A stretch of 64,000 nt of DNA from UBA2040 sp041751955 (GCA_041751955.1 JBGSIB010000074.1:1-64000), one strand, 5' to 3'; shown: positions 1 through 8,615, counted from the stretch's first letter. Numbers and translations: made by a program. The notes: generated by a model not told the origin, from the sequence alone.

Positions 1-85
1 TTCCCCACCTCAATTTCTTCAATAAAATCAAGCATTTCACTTGAGTATTGTAATTCTTATGAAGTTCTATTAAATTTACTCCCAT
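1..85 (-). CDS. N-terminus of a transposase-like gene (IS1595 type), cut by the window edge
   Basis: Read on the minus strand from an ATG at 83-85, this frame stays open to the window edge and gives 28 residues. They begin MGVNLIELHK and end with KKLRWG. A short N-terminus with a cysteine followed by an L-x(4)-LRWG motif is how IS1595-family transposases usually start, just before a zinc ribbon that would lie outside the window. This is recognition from a very short piece, so another DNA-binding protein is possible. It lies downstream of infB, in the same orientation, beyond the infB terminator. Confidence 0.42.
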   Translation of the reverse strand, partial: MGVNLIELHKNYNTQVKCLILLKKLRWG

Positions 86-151
86 CGTTAATGTTTTAGT
101 GTGTTTGCTTTAAATTAAAAATAATCTTAGGGATAAGTGCGAAAAAGTATT

Positions 152-186
152 AAAAAAAAGCCGTTCCCTAATTAGAAAACGGCCTT
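152..186 (-). terminator. Rho-independent terminator of infB
   Basis: Read on the minus strand, a stem of GGCCGTT paired with AACGGC closes a loop around TTCTAATTAGGG and is followed by eight T. It begins about 20 bases after the infB stop codon and separates infB from the transposase-like fragment. Confidence 0.8.
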
Positions 187-207
187 TCAATATTTATAAA
201 TGCTAAT

Positions 208-2997
208 CTACAACTTTCTTGCTACCTCAACTTCTTCGAATGCTTCAACGATATCGCCTACTTTGATATCATTGAATTTTTCAATGTTCAAACCACATTC
301 ATAGTTGTTTTTCACTTCTTTCACATCGTCTTTGAAACGTTTCAATGAACCAAGTAAACCTGTATGAACAACAATTCCATCACGAATAACACGAATTTTG
401 TTGTTGCGTTTGATGGTTCCATCCAAGACGTAACATCCAGCAATTGTTCCAACTTTCGTGATATCGAATGTCTCGCGAATTTCTGCAGAACCAACAATTT
501 TCTCTTCGATATCTGGTGAAAGCATTCCTTCCATCGCTGCTTTGATTTCATCAATAGCTTTGTAGATAACAGAATACAAACGAACATCAATTTCTTCTTG
601 ATCGGCTAATTTTCTAGCGCCTAATGTTGGTCGAACTTGGAAACCAATGATGATGGCATCAGATGCGGACGCCAAATTGACATCGGCTTCAGATATAGCT
701 CCAACTCCCTTATGAACGACACGAATGGCAATTTCTTCGGTAGAAAGATTCAATAAAGCATCTGACAAGGCTTCAATCGATCCATCCACGTCACCTTTCA
801 CAATTAAGTTCAATTCCTTGAAATCTCCAATCGCCAAACGACGACCGATTTCATCCAATGTAATATGTTTCGTTGTACGCAAACCTTGTTCACGATACAA
901 TTGTTCTCTTTTCGTTGCAATGGAACGTGCTTCACGCTCGTCTTCCATGACGTAGAATTTATCACCCGCACTTGGAGCTCCGTTGATACCAATGATAGAA
1001 ACTGGACAAGAAGGTCCTGCTTCTTTCAACACTTTTCCATGCTCGTCATGCATCGCTCTAACACGACCATGATTACGACCAACTAGCACGATATCACCAA
1101 CTTTTAAAGTTCCAGACTCTACCAACATGTTGGTTACATATCCTTTTCCTTTATCGAGTGATGATTCAATTACAGTTCCAACCGCATTCTTATTCGGATT
1201 CGCTTTCAAATCCAATAAATCGGCTTCTAAGAGAATCTTTTCTAATAATTCTTCAATGTTCAATCCTTGTTTTGCGGAGATATCTTGACTCTGATATTTT
1301 CCACCCCAATCTTCTACCAAGATATTCATGGCCGACAATTGTTCACGGATTTTATCTGCATTTGCACCTGGTTTGTCCACCTTATTGATAGCAAAAACCA
1401 TCGGTACGTTGGCGGCTTGGGCGTGAGAAATTGCTTCCTTCGTTTGTGGCATCACATCATCATCAGCCGCAACGATAATCACAGCGACATCCGTAACTTG
1501 AGCACCACGAGCACGCATGGCAGTAAAGGCTTCGTGACCTGGAGTATCCAAGAAAGTTAATCTTCTTCCGTCTTTCAATTCAACAGAGTAAGCACCAATA
1601 TGTTGTGTAATTCCTCCAGCTTCACCTTCCGTAACGTTCTCATTTCTAATTCTATCCAATAAGGAAGTTTTACCGTGATCGACATGCCCCATTACCGTAA
1701 TAATAGCTGGTCGAGTCACTAAATCTTCTTCTTTATCTTCGACTACAGGAATAGCATCTTGTACTTCAGCAGAAACGAATTCAGTTTGATAACCGAATTC
1801 TTCGGCAACGATTTGTATCGTTTCTGCATCGAGACGTTGGTTGATAGAAGCAAAAATCCCCAGAGACATACATGCCGAAATGACTTGAGTCGGTTGAACC
1901 GACATCATGGAAGCCAATTCCGAAACAGTAACAAATTCTGTCAGCTTCAAGAATCTTTCTTGAGCTTCTATTTCCATTGCCTCTATTTCTCGTTTCTGCG
2001 CATTTACTTCACGCTTCGTACGACGATTTTTAGATGCTTTGGATTTTCCTCCTTTATTGGAGAGACGTGCCAAGGTATCCTTAATTTCTTTTTGGATATC
2101 TTTTTCAGTAATCTCTGCTTTTGGTTTTCTATCGTTTCTATCAAATCGATTGCCACCACCAGTATTTGGAGCATTGGTGTTACCCGTGTTACCTCCCGGT
2201 GTTGATTTTGACGGCTCAATTTTCTTGATTCGTTTTCTTTTCTTACGATCCGCAGTTTCTTTCGCGCTAGGACCTTTTGGTCTTTCAACCGGTAATTCAA
2301 TTTTACCGAGAACGGTAGGACCCGTTAATATTTTTGAAGTAGCCCGTATGGTTTCAACCACTTTCGGTTCTTCTGGTTTCGGTGCCTCCTGTTTTTTAAC
2401 TTCAACTTTTGGTTTGTTGGCCTCGATTATTTGTTTGGACGCAGCCGCAGAAGCAGCTTTTTCGTCTTTTCTATCTTGTTCGGTACGTTTTCCAGGACGA
2501 GTTTTGGCGTTAATAGCGTCTAAATCGATTTTCCCGATGACTTTTACTTCCGAACCAGTTTCGTTCACTTCTGGTTCAACTGGTTTTTCTGCTTCTTTCT
2601 CTGGCTCAGGTTCAACTATTGCTTCTGGCTCAGGTTCTGGCTCCGGCTCAGGTTCTGGAACAACAACTGGCTCAGGTTCCACAACTGGCTCAGGTTCTAC
2701 CACTTTAATAACCTGAGGTTTTTCTACTTCAGGTTCAGGTTCTGCCTCGGCTCTTTGGTCGCGTAGGGAAATTGTTTCACGTTTTTCACGTGTAGGGATG
2801 ACTTGCTTTGTTTTTTCTTTCAAAGCGGAATCTGCAGCGTATTCCTCGCACAACATTTGGAAGTGGTCACTATCCAATTTTGTGTTCGGGTTTGAATCAA
2901 TTTGAATTCCTTTAGAACCCAAAAATTCAACCAAAGTGTGGATTCCCACATTTAGCTCACCTGCTGCTTTTCCTAATCTTGTTGGTCTTATCGCCAT
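208..2997 (-). CDS. infB: Translation initiation factor IF-2
   Basis: IF-2 is the cytoplasmic GTPase that brings fMet-tRNA to the 30S subunit and promotes 50S joining. The 929-residue protein has an N-terminal IF2_N segment (about 1-50) and a long charged linker with a Pro-Glu repeat (about 85-145). A second IF2_N-like segment lies at about 355-410. The G domain starts near 432, with G1 GHVDHGKT at about 437-444, then DTPGHEAF and NKVD, followed by the beta-barrel and C-terminal IF2 domains. Length is normal for Bacteroidota. It is usually co-transcribed with rimP and nusA, but here those genes lie about 12 kb upstream, so infB probably has its own promoter. A -7-like TACATTTG (minus strand) sits at 3051-3058, but no good -33 partner was seen. 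Confidence 0.98.
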   Translation of the reverse strand: MAIRPTRLGKAAGELNVGIHTLVEFLGSKGIQIDSNPNTKLDSDHFQMLCEEYAADSALKEKTKQVIPTREKRETISLRDQRAEAEPEPEVEKPQVIKVVEPEPVVEPEPVVVPEPEPEPEPEPEAIVEPEPEKEAEKPVEPEVNETGSEVKVIGKIDLDAINAKTRPGKRTEQDRKDEKAASAAASKQIIEANKPKVEVKKQEAPKPEEPKVVETIRATSKILTGPTVLGKIELPVERPKGPSAKETADRKKRKRIKKIEPSKSTPGGNTGNTNAPNTGGGNRFDRNDRKPKAEITEKDIQKEIKDTLARLSNKGGKSKASKNRRTKREVNAQKREIEAMEIEAQERFLKLTEFVTVSELASMMSVQPTQVISACMSLGIFASINQRLDAETIQIVAEEFGYQTEFVSAEVQDAIPVVEDKEEDLVTRPAIITVMGHVDHGKTSLLDRIRNENVTEGEAGGITQHIGAYSVELKDGRRLTFLDTPGHEAFTAMRARGAQVTDVAVIIVAADDDVMPQTKEAISHAQAANVPMVFAINKVDKPGANADKIREQLSAMNILVEDWGGKYQSQDISAKQGLNIEELLEKILLEADLLDLKANPNKNAVGTVIESSLDKGKGYVTNMLVESGTLKVGDIVLVGRNHGRVRAMHDEHGKVLKEAGPSCPVSIIGINGAPSAGDKFYVMEDEREARSIATKREQLYREQGLRTTKHITLDEIGRRLAIGDFKELNLIVKGDVDGSIEALSDALLNLSTEEIAIRVVHKGVGAISEADVNLASASDAIIIGFQVRPTLGARKLADQEEIDVRLYSVIYKAIDEIKAAMEGMLSPDIEEKIVGSAEIRETFDITKVGTIAGCYVLDGTIKRNNKIRVIRDGIVVHTGLLGSLKRFKDDVKEVKNNYECGLNIEKFNDIKVGDIVEAFEEVEVARKL

Positions 2998-3140
2998 AAA
3001 TAACTCTGTGTCCTTTAAGTTCTAAAATATCATCTCAAGGACAAAGATGACAAATGTATTCAAAAAAATTATAAATTCTATTTCACTAAAGACTGTAAAT
3101 CAACTCTTTATAGTGATTCTGAATCAGTAAGTAATAAAAG

Positions 3141-3157
3141 AGGGGACAAAGTCCCCT
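3141..3157 (-). promoter_or_regulatory. Hairpin AGGGGAC/GTCCCCT upstream of infB
   Basis: A perfect 7-bp stem with a 3-base loop is followed on the minus strand by CTTTTATT. It lies about 145 bases before the infB start. The same stem recurs just before rimP at 16966-16983. It could be a weak terminator for upstream transcription or a leader element; the sequence alone does not decide. Confidence 0.5.
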
Positions 3158-3321
3158 TTCCAAAACCGTTAAAAATCAGTACAAAACTAGACATTTTTTC
3201 TCTTTATAACAAGCATTTAGCCTACCGAAGCATAATCTAGTTCAAGCAACTAGCAATGGTTCGAACATATTTTCAGGTTTTGAACTTTTCACCTTAGAAA
3301 AAGTGAATAAATTTCCTGCAG

Positions 3322-3358
3322 AAAAAACCCCTTAATCAAATTTGACTGAGGGGTTTTT
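3322..3358 (-). terminator. Terminator after the lipoprotein pair
   Basis: Minus-strand reading gives AAAAACCCCT paired with AGGGGTTTTT around an inner GTCAAATTTGAT palindrome, ending in a T run. It lies just downstream of the gene ending at 3373. The rest of 3000-3372 holds only the 3141 hairpin; I see no gene in it. Confidence 0.75.
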
Positions 3359-3372
3359 ATAAGATGATTTTT

Positions 3373-3798
3373 CTACTTGCTTACAAGGTGAAGTTCATCC
3401 TCGCCTCCGATTTCTCTCAACCACATGTCATCTTTTTCTAATTTTAGAATCTGATAGGTATTGTCGAAGTCATCGTCTTGGAAGTTCAAAAACAGATTTT
3501 CTTTTTGTTCTTTAAATTCCCATGTTCCATCAGTTTCCGTTTCGTAAGAAAAATTTCCTAATGTGTATAGTGCGGCTAATTTCGCATCACCATCTTTAGT
3601 CAAACTTAAGGTGTACTCATCATAATCTGAAGTAACGTCTTCACCATTTCGAAGTGCTTGACCTATTTTCCAGGTGTTCTCCACTCTTGATTTTTTAGAT
3701 GCCAAACTGATTTTTGGACCATCTTCATACTTGTTACACGCTGTAGCAGTGATTCCGATTAAAGCAATGAGTGCTATTTTTAATTTTATATTTTTCAT
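3373..3798 (-). CDS. Lipocalin-like lipoprotein (paralogue 1)
   Basis: This is a 141-residue predicted lipoprotein of unknown function. A hydrophobic signal peptide ends in a lipobox (ATAC, Cys21), after which comes NKYEDGPKISL. The rest is rich in beta-strand-like segments (TWEFKEQKENLFLNF, DDMWLREI), as in small lipocalin-like or DUF5004-like proteins of Bacteroidota; that family link is an inference. It is a clear paralogue of the next gene upstream (3834-4268): both share C-x-KYEDGP at the mature N-terminus, NTW, and a WL-x-x-I motif near the end. The two are 35 bases apart and probably co-transcribed. Confidence 0.8.
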   Translation of the reverse strand: MKNIKLKIALIALIGITATACNKYEDGPKISLASKKSRVENTWKIGQALRNGEDVTSDYDEYTLSLTKDGDAKLAALYTLGNFSYETETDGTWEFKEQKENLFLNFQDDDFDNTYQILKLEKDDMWLREIGGEDELHLVSK

Positions 3799-3833
3799 GA
3801 TTCTATTTTTAGATTTTTAATTGGTTTTTCGAA

Positions 3834-4268
3834 TTATTTTTCAAGCAAATGGATTTCCAAATTTTGCGAGATATCTTTCAACCACAGTTCATCTTTGGTT
3901 AATCTCAAAATTCTGTATTCTCCGTCTTGAGTGTCATCTGCAAAATCTAATCTAAGATTCGATTCTTCCTCGGTAAATGACCAAGCTCCACTTGTTTGAT
4001 CTTGGTATGTTACTCCGAAAACGGTGTAACTTGCATCAAGCGTTGCTTCACCAGAACTATTCATAAAAAGTTCGTACTGATCAAATTGAGATGAAACATT
4101 TTGACCATCTTCTTCTGCATAAGCAAAAATCCAAGTGTTGGCTACTCTGTCAGTTCGAGATGTAAGACTAACTGCAGGTCCATCTTCGTATTTTTTACAA
4201 CTTGTTGCTAAAGTTCCTAAGGTTAAACATCCCATAAAGAACGCGACTGTTAATTTTGTGATTTTCAT
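3834..4268 (-). CDS. Lipocalin-like lipoprotein (paralogue 2)
   Basis: This 144-residue predicted lipoprotein has a signal peptide ending in TLATSC (Cys24) followed by KKYEDGPAVSLTSRTDRV. The body has alternating polar and hydrophobic segments with W residues in the same places as its neighbour at 3373-3798, so the pair arose by tandem duplication. The shared KYEDGP stretch beside the acylated cysteine is the most conserved part. Function unknown; the fold guess of lipocalin-like is an inference from size and strand pattern. It is the first gene of the pair and probably carries the promoter in the 230-base gap upstream. Confidence 0.8.
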   Translation of the reverse strand: MKITKLTVAFFMGCLTLGTLATSCKKYEDGPAVSLTSRTDRVANTWIFAYAEEDGQNVSSQFDQYELFMNSSGEATLDASYTVFGVTYQDQTSGAWSFTEEESNLRLDFADDTQDGEYRILRLTKDELWLKDISQNLEIHLLEK

Positions 4269-4437
4269 GATTTCTAATTTTTATGATTATGATATCAATG
4301 ATTTCAGAAACCCTGCCAACAAAACTAAAGCTATCATTTTCAGCATATTACAATAATACAAGCCTCGCAGAAAGCGAATGAATGTGGATGAATTACACAT
4401 TTTTGAGGAGGAATTGACCACATAATATTCGCGAATC

Positions 4438-4466
4438 AAAAAAAGAGGATGAAAAATTCATCCTCT
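4438..4466 (-). terminator. Terminator after the NtrC-type regulator
   Basis: A 10-bp perfect stem (AGAGGATGAA with TTCATCCTCT) with a 3-base loop is followed on the minus strand by seven T. It lies about 30 bases past the stop codon of the regulator ending at 4496. Confidence 0.88.
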
Positions 4467-4495
4467 AGCTTTCAATTTTATTTTTAATTTTTTAA

Positions 4496-5884
4496 TTATT
4501 CCAACGTAATATCGTAACTATTCATTTTGTTGTAAAGTGTTTTTCGATCCACTCCTAATATTTTGGCTGTTTTGCTTTTGTTATTGCCCGTTTTGACAAG
4601 CACATCAACTATTGCTCTTCGCTCAGCTTGTTCCACAATCTCTTTTAAGCTTCCTGCCTGTTCCTGGCTTCCTGCCTCTTGCGAACTTTGAAAATAATTC
4701 GGGTTTTTTATTTCTTCAGGAATATTATCAAGACTAATTTCTTTGCTTGTTGAAACTAGGGCAGCGCGTTTGATAACGTTCTTCATTTCTCTTAGATTCC
4801 CCGGCCACGGATAGGTTTTAAACACTTCGATTACCTCATCATTTAACTTGAGATCTTCTGCCTTGTTCAAATCGTGAATGGCCCTATTCAATAAATGATT
4901 TGCAAATTCAGGGATTTCCGTTTTACGTTCGCGTAAGGCCGTAAGTTCCAATTTAAATTCATTTATCCTGTAATATAAATCTTCTCGAAATGTTCCTTTG
5001 GCCACCATATCTTTCAAGTCCTCATTGGTAGCAACGATAATGCGTACATCAACAGGAATTTCAACCAAATCACCTATTCTTTTGATTTTGCGTTCCTGCA
5101 GTACTCTCAATAGTTTCACTTGATTTTCATAGCTAAGATTACCTATTTCATCCAGAAATAAAGTTCCGCCGTGGGCTTCTTCGAAATGTCCGATTTTGTC
5201 CGCCAAAGCTCCTGTAAAAGAGCCTTTTTTATGACCAAAAAGCTCACTGCCTGCAATTTCTTTAGGTATGGCACCGCAATCAACAGAAACAAACTTTTTG
5301 TTTTTTCTTTTGCTGTTGTTGTGAATAGCATTTGCCATGACTTCTTTACCCGTTCCACTTTCGCCGAGAACGATTACCGTCATATTAGTTGGCGCTACCA
5401 AATCCATCAATTGATAGAGTTGCTTCGATCTTTCGCTTTTTCCTTTTATAAATTCTGGAGCTTGCTGTGATGGCGCTTTCTTTTCTTCTTTATGTTCTAC
5501 TCGTGCGCTTGTGAAAGATTCTTTTTTCTCCGACAAAGCATGATTAATAGAAAGAAGTATTTCTTCTGGATGAATAGGTTTTGTGACATATTCAAAGGCA
5601 CCTCTCTTTATCACCTTAACCGCCATTTTTACATCAGAATATCCAGTAATAACGATAATTTGGGAAGATGGCGATATCCTTTTGATTTCTTGGACCATTT
5701 CAATTCCATCCTTATCTGGCAATCTGAAATCGCAAAGAACGACATCAAATTTGGTTTTTTCAATCAACTTTAGTCCAGACAAACCTGTGTGAGCAGTTTC
5801 CGTCTCAAAATCATTTTTGGTTAAGAAGCGCTTTAGAAGTGAACAAATGTCCAAATCATCATCTATTACTAAAACTTTGCTCAT
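4496..5884 (-). CDS. Sigma-54-dependent NtrC-family response regulator
   Basis: This 462-residue transcription activator has three parts. The N-terminal receiver domain has phospho-acceptor Asp52 in VVLCDFRLPDKDG, and the conserved TK-P near residue 99. A central AAA+ ATPase has Walker A GESGTGKE at about 172-179, the sigma-54 contact loop GSFTGA at about 219-224, and FLDE. A C-terminal Fis-type helix-turn-helix carries KTAKILGVDRKTLYNKM. It would respond to a partner kinase and open sigma-54 promoters. No kinase is directly adjacent; the two kinases at 10405-14558 in the same island are candidates. It follows the frameshifted receiver gene by about 50 bases and probably shares its transcript. 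Confidence 0.95.
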   Translation of the reverse strand: MSKVLVIDDDLDICSLLKRFLTKNDFETETAHTGLSGLKLIEKTKFDVVLCDFRLPDKDGIEMVQEIKRISPSSQIIVITGYSDVKMAVKVIKRGAFEYVTKPIHPEEILLSINHALSEKKESFTSARVEHKEEKKAPSQQAPEFIKGKSERSKQLYQLMDLVAPTNMTVIVLGESGTGKEVMANAIHNNSKRKNKKFVSVDCGAIPKEIAGSELFGHKKGSFTGALADKIGHFEEAHGGTLFLDEIGNLSYENQVKLLRVLQERKIKRIGDLVEIPVDVRIIVATNEDLKDMVAKGTFREDLYYRINEFKLELTALRERKTEIPEFANHLLNRAIHDLNKAEDLKLNDEVIEVFKTYPWPGNLREMKNVIKRAALVSTSKEISLDNIPEEIKNPNYFQSSQEAGSQEQAGSLKEIVEQAERRAIVDVLVKTGNNKSKTAKILGVDRKTLYNKMNSYDITLE

Positions 5885-5933
5885 GCCTCGTGTTTGTTCA
5901 ATATTTGGTTACTTCGTCAAAAATGGATAATTC

Positions 5934-6312
5934 TTATGCTAAGTATAGCTCTAAGCTATGGTTTATTTTTTCTTTAGAAAGAGGTTTCGGAATAAAAAGT
6001 TTTTGCCCCTTTACTTTTCCATTTTTCTATTTCTTTACTGCTAACGTTTGCGCTCATTGTAACGATAAATGGAACTTCACTTGTCTCATTTTGAATAAAA
6101 TCAACGAGCTCCATACCTGTTCCGTCGCCCAATTGATAATCCAAATAGGTAATGTCGTACTGTTTCTTTTGCAACAAATCCATCGCTCCTTTTACAGAAT
6201 AACAAACATCGATTTGAGCTGAAATCAATTTTGATAGCATATTTTTCAATAAAAAGCACAAATCTTTTTCGTCATCTACTATTAAAATTTCAATTGTTTT
6301 GGTCGTAATCAT
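5934..6312 (-). pseudogene. Single-domain response regulator with a one-base frameshift near its end
   Basis: The uninterrupted frame (5974-6312, 112 residues) is a CheY-like receiver with acidic pocket DDE (13-15), phospho-acceptor Asp58 in ITYLDYQLGDGTG and switch Ser87. It then ends in GAKTFYSETSF without the lysine-proline motif that receivers need. Removing one A from the run of five (plus-strand T run at 6000-6004) restores GAK-LFIPKPLSKEK and continues to a stop at 5934-5936. That gives a normal 125-residue receiver with the K-P motif. So the gene has a +1 frameshift at a homopolymer: a sequencing error, a real mutation or phase-variable slippage. It sits 13 bases after the AI-2E gene and upstream of the NtrC-type regulator. 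Confidence 0.8.
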
Positions 6313-6325
6313 GTTTTATAGAGTT

Positions 6326-7363
6326 CTATGCTTGAAGAAATTTCTCAATTGGTTTCCATTCGGGTTTATGACTCGCAATTATACGGATCAAACCTAAAAA
6401 TGGAATGGTTATAATCATAGCAGGAATTCCTCCAATAGCACCAAAAATAACGATTCCTAATACTACTGCCAAAGGATTCACATCAACTTTATTACCAACA
6501 ATCTTTGGTGTAATTATGTTTCCTTCAATAAACTGAACTATCGAAAAAACCGCGATAACTCCGCCAACATACCAAAGGCTGTCTTTGGTTAATAAGGCAA
6601 GGACAATTGGTATTAATGCGCTCACAATAATGCCAATAAAAGGGATTAAGCTCAGAATTCCTGCAAGGACTCCCAGGAAAATAGCATAATCCAATCCCAA
6701 GGCCCAAAGACCAAAACTGGTTAAAGTTGCAATAATCGTAATGACGAGTAACATTCCTTGCAGATAATGCCCAAAAGCTTGCTCCACCTCAAGTAAAATT
6801 TCATTTCCTTGTTTTTTGTGTTCATTTGGAATGCTTTCATAATAAAAACCACGAAGATTGTGTCGGTACATCAACATAAAGAAAACGTAGATAGGACAAG
6901 TGAAAAAGAAAACCACGGTGTTCGAAACTCGACCAATTACATATGGAATAGTTGAAATGAGGAAAGTTTTGGTCTTTTCCATCGATGAATCCACAATTGT
7001 GTGAATTTTCGGTACACTCTCATTCACACTGTTTTCAAGCGCTTTGGTCGATTCATCCAATACTTTTTCGACATTAGTTTGGGGTAGCGATGAGATAATT
7101 TTTTTACTTTCAAAACTCAGTGCGAACATCAAAATCAAAATGACCAAAGTTCCGCCAACAACAGAAATTAGCACCCCTAAAACTTTTGGAATTCCCCATG
7201 TTTCAAATCTTTTTTGAAGCGGAGACAGCATAATGGCTAAAAATCCACTAAAAATAATGGGCATTAAAATAGCAGCTGCATAAAAGATGGTTAACACAGC
7301 AATGATGATTATGAGAATATTCCGAATGGATTTCAGATAATTTACTTCACCTTGGTTTATCAT
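6326..7363 (-). CDS. AI-2E family transporter (TqsA/YdiK-like permease)
   Basis: This 345-residue integral membrane protein has two hydrophobic pairs near the N-terminus, a soluble segment of about 60 residues (SSLPQTNVEKVLDEST onward), then a C-terminal block of several helices. That block carries LGVLAGILSLIPFIGIIVSALIP and NIITPKIVGNKVDVNPLAVVLGIVIFG, the hallmark signatures of the AI-2E exporter family. Family members export autoinducer-2 or act as Na+/H+ antiporters; the substrate cannot be read from sequence. It lies between small membrane-stress genes and two response regulators, all on one strand with short gaps, so a shared transcript and a role in envelope or osmotic response are plausible. 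Confidence 0.93.
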   Translation of the reverse strand: MINQGEVNYLKSIRNILIIIIAVLTIFYAAAILMPIIFSGFLAIMLSPLQKRFETWGIPKVLGVLISVVGGTLVILILMFALSFESKKIISSLPQTNVEKVLDESTKALENSVNESVPKIHTIVDSSMEKTKTFLISTIPYVIGRVSNTVVFFFTCPIYVFFMLMYRHNLRGFYYESIPNEHKKQGNEILLEVEQAFGHYLQGMLLVITIIATLTSFGLWALGLDYAIFLGVLAGILSLIPFIGIIVSALIPIVLALLTKDSLWYVGGVIAVFSIVQFIEGNIITPKIVGNKVDVNPLAVVLGIVIFGAIGGIPAMIITIPFLGLIRIIASHKPEWKPIEKFLQA

Positions 7364-7371
7364 TCGTGTTG

Positions 7372-7569
7372 CTATTTATTATTGAAAACACCTATCAAAT
7401 TGATAACCAATTGCGCCATACCCACGTAGTTTTTCAATTGGCTATCATCAGCATTGAAACTTTCAGAAAAAGGTATATTCTCCATCAATTTACGTTTGTG
7501 ATATTCCGCTTTCAACTCACTCAATTTCTTAAGAGCAATAAACCGTTCTGTATTTGATTGTATCAACAT
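7372..7569 (-). CDS. Small conserved-looking hypothetical protein
   Basis: This 65-residue soluble protein has a charged N-terminal helix (RFIALKKLSELKAEYHKRK) and no signal peptide or membrane segment. No known domain was recognised. It is kept as real because it fits tightly between the holin-like gene (9 bases upstream) and the AI-2E gene (8 bases downstream) on the same strand, with no better frame in that space. Confidence 0.6.
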   Translation of the reverse strand: MLIQSNTERFIALKKLSELKAEYHKRKLMENIPFSESFNADDSQLKNYVGMAQLVINLIGVFNNK

Positions 7570-7578
7570 GACTTTAAC

Positions 7579-7920
7579 TTATTTGATGAAAAATCCATAA
7601 AGGAAATCTTTGATATTCTCGGTGATTAATTTGCTTCGGAAATAAAATAATATACCCAAAACAAACAGATATATTAGGGTAATGATGCCAAAACCAGACA
7701 AGTAACTGCCTGTCCATTCCGACAAGGCAATTCCCCCAAGAATGGTTATTAAAATCAGCGAAATAAAACCAAAAACTCCGATTACAAACCAAGTAATTAT
7801 CGTACTTGATGCTTCTACCGACTTTTCTATTGATTCCAAACGTACACTTTCGTATTTGGCCTCGGCATATTTTTTTGTTTCCGTTGCAATTGACTCTATT
7901 CTATCGATAATATTGATCAT
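7579..7920 (-). CDS. Phage-holin-superfamily membrane protein (DUF1469-like)
   Basis: This is a 113-residue protein when started at MINIIDRIESIATETKKY; an upstream ATG at 7945-7947 would add nine residues. An N-terminal amphipathic helix is followed by two membrane segments (TWFVIGVFGFISLILITIL and FGIITLIYLFVLGILFYF) and a short basic tail. This layout matches the Phage_holin_3_6/DUF1469 family, which despite its name is common in bacterial chromosomes next to YtxH-type genes and is linked to envelope stress, not phage lysis. Here it directly follows the YtxH-like gene. There is no other phage gene nearby. Confidence 0.8.
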   Translation of the reverse strand: MINIIDRIESIATETKKYAEAKYESVRLESIEKSVEASSTIITWFVIGVFGFISLILITILGGIALSEWTGSYLSGFGIITLIYLFVLGILFYFRSKLITENIKDFLYGFFIK

Positions 7921-7963
7921 GATCTTATTGGTTTTTGTAGTTTTCACTATTGAGATATGATTG

Positions 7964-8269
7964 TTATTTCAACGCCTTTTCTAATTTTTGAATTTGATCC
8001 AAAAGTTCATCTTTAACGTCTTCTTTACCTTCTTTTAAATCCGTTTCGATATGGTTTTTCAGGGAAGACAACATTTCCATGGGATTCAATTCGCCGGATA
8101 CAATTGAATTTTTAATTCCAGCAACCTTGTCCGACAAATCTTTAACTTGTCCTTTAATTTTTGATCTGGTTTTTGACCCTTTTGCCGGTGCAAATAAAAT
8201 TCCTAAAACGGCTCCTACAGACAAACCTACTCCGGCAGCTGCAATGATATTTTTCGTTTGACTTTTCAT
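7964..8269 (-). CDS. YtxH domain stress protein
   Basis: This 101-residue protein has an N-terminal glycine-rich membrane segment (NIIAAAGVGLSVGAVLGILFAPAKGSKTR), the signature of the YtxH/general-stress family. A long charged helix follows (LSDKVAGIKNSIVSGELN, then KEDVKDELLDQIQKLEKAL). YtxH-like proteins are small membrane-anchored helices induced by general stress; their molecular role is unsettled. It is the first gene of a run that continues with the holin-like, small hypothetical, AI-2E, receiver and NtrC-type genes, and likely starts that operon. Confidence 0.88.
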   Translation of the reverse strand: MKSQTKNIIAAAGVGLSVGAVLGILFAPAKGSKTRSKIKGQVKDLSDKVAGIKNSIVSGELNPMEMLSSLKNHIETDLKEGKEDVKDELLDQIQKLEKALK

Positions 8270-8544
8270 GTTTTCTATATTTTTAAATTGATAATATAAT
8301 TTCTAAGACCAAGGTCAAAACACATGCCTTTATATTCAAAACGCTACATTTCAATTGTTTAAGATGAATCATACAACTATCAAAGAACTAGAAGTGTGAC
8401 ATTTTTCTACACAATTAGGTAATAGTCACCCGATTCCTAAAGTGTTGCCAATCATCAGTTGGTACTTATTTCAGATTTTAGTATGAGATGTTTCATTCAG
8501 CAAAAAGTCAATTTTTAAATTAGATGATAGGACATGTTAGAACA

Positions 8545-8573
8545 AAAAACCCAACTTGTTAAGATGGGTTTTT
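8545..8573 (-). terminator. Terminator after the small lipoprotein
   Basis: The minus-strand reading AAAACCCAT...TTGGGTTTTTT forms an imperfect stem with a loop around CTTAACAAG and a T run. It lies about 45 bases after the stop at 8616. The remaining 8270-8544 stretch is the putative promoter region of the YtxH operon; I see no gene there. Confidence 0.75.
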
Positions 8574-8615
8574 ATGAACGCAATTGATGATTATTTCCTT
8601 TATTCCATGGAATTT

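Noticed and set aside
2039..2716. Plus-strand frame of 225 codons rich in Gly and Ser
   Set aside because: It is the complement of the charged and Pro-Glu linker of infB. The Gly-Ser repeats only mirror the EP codons, and it has no own signals.
3000..3372. tRNA gene in the infB upstream gap
   Set aside because: A GGTTCGAA word occurs near 3254, but no acceptor or anticodon stems can be formed around it.
7579..7920. Prophage remnant suggested by the holin-like protein
   Set aside because: No other phage gene is near. The family is common beside YtxH genes in chromosomes.
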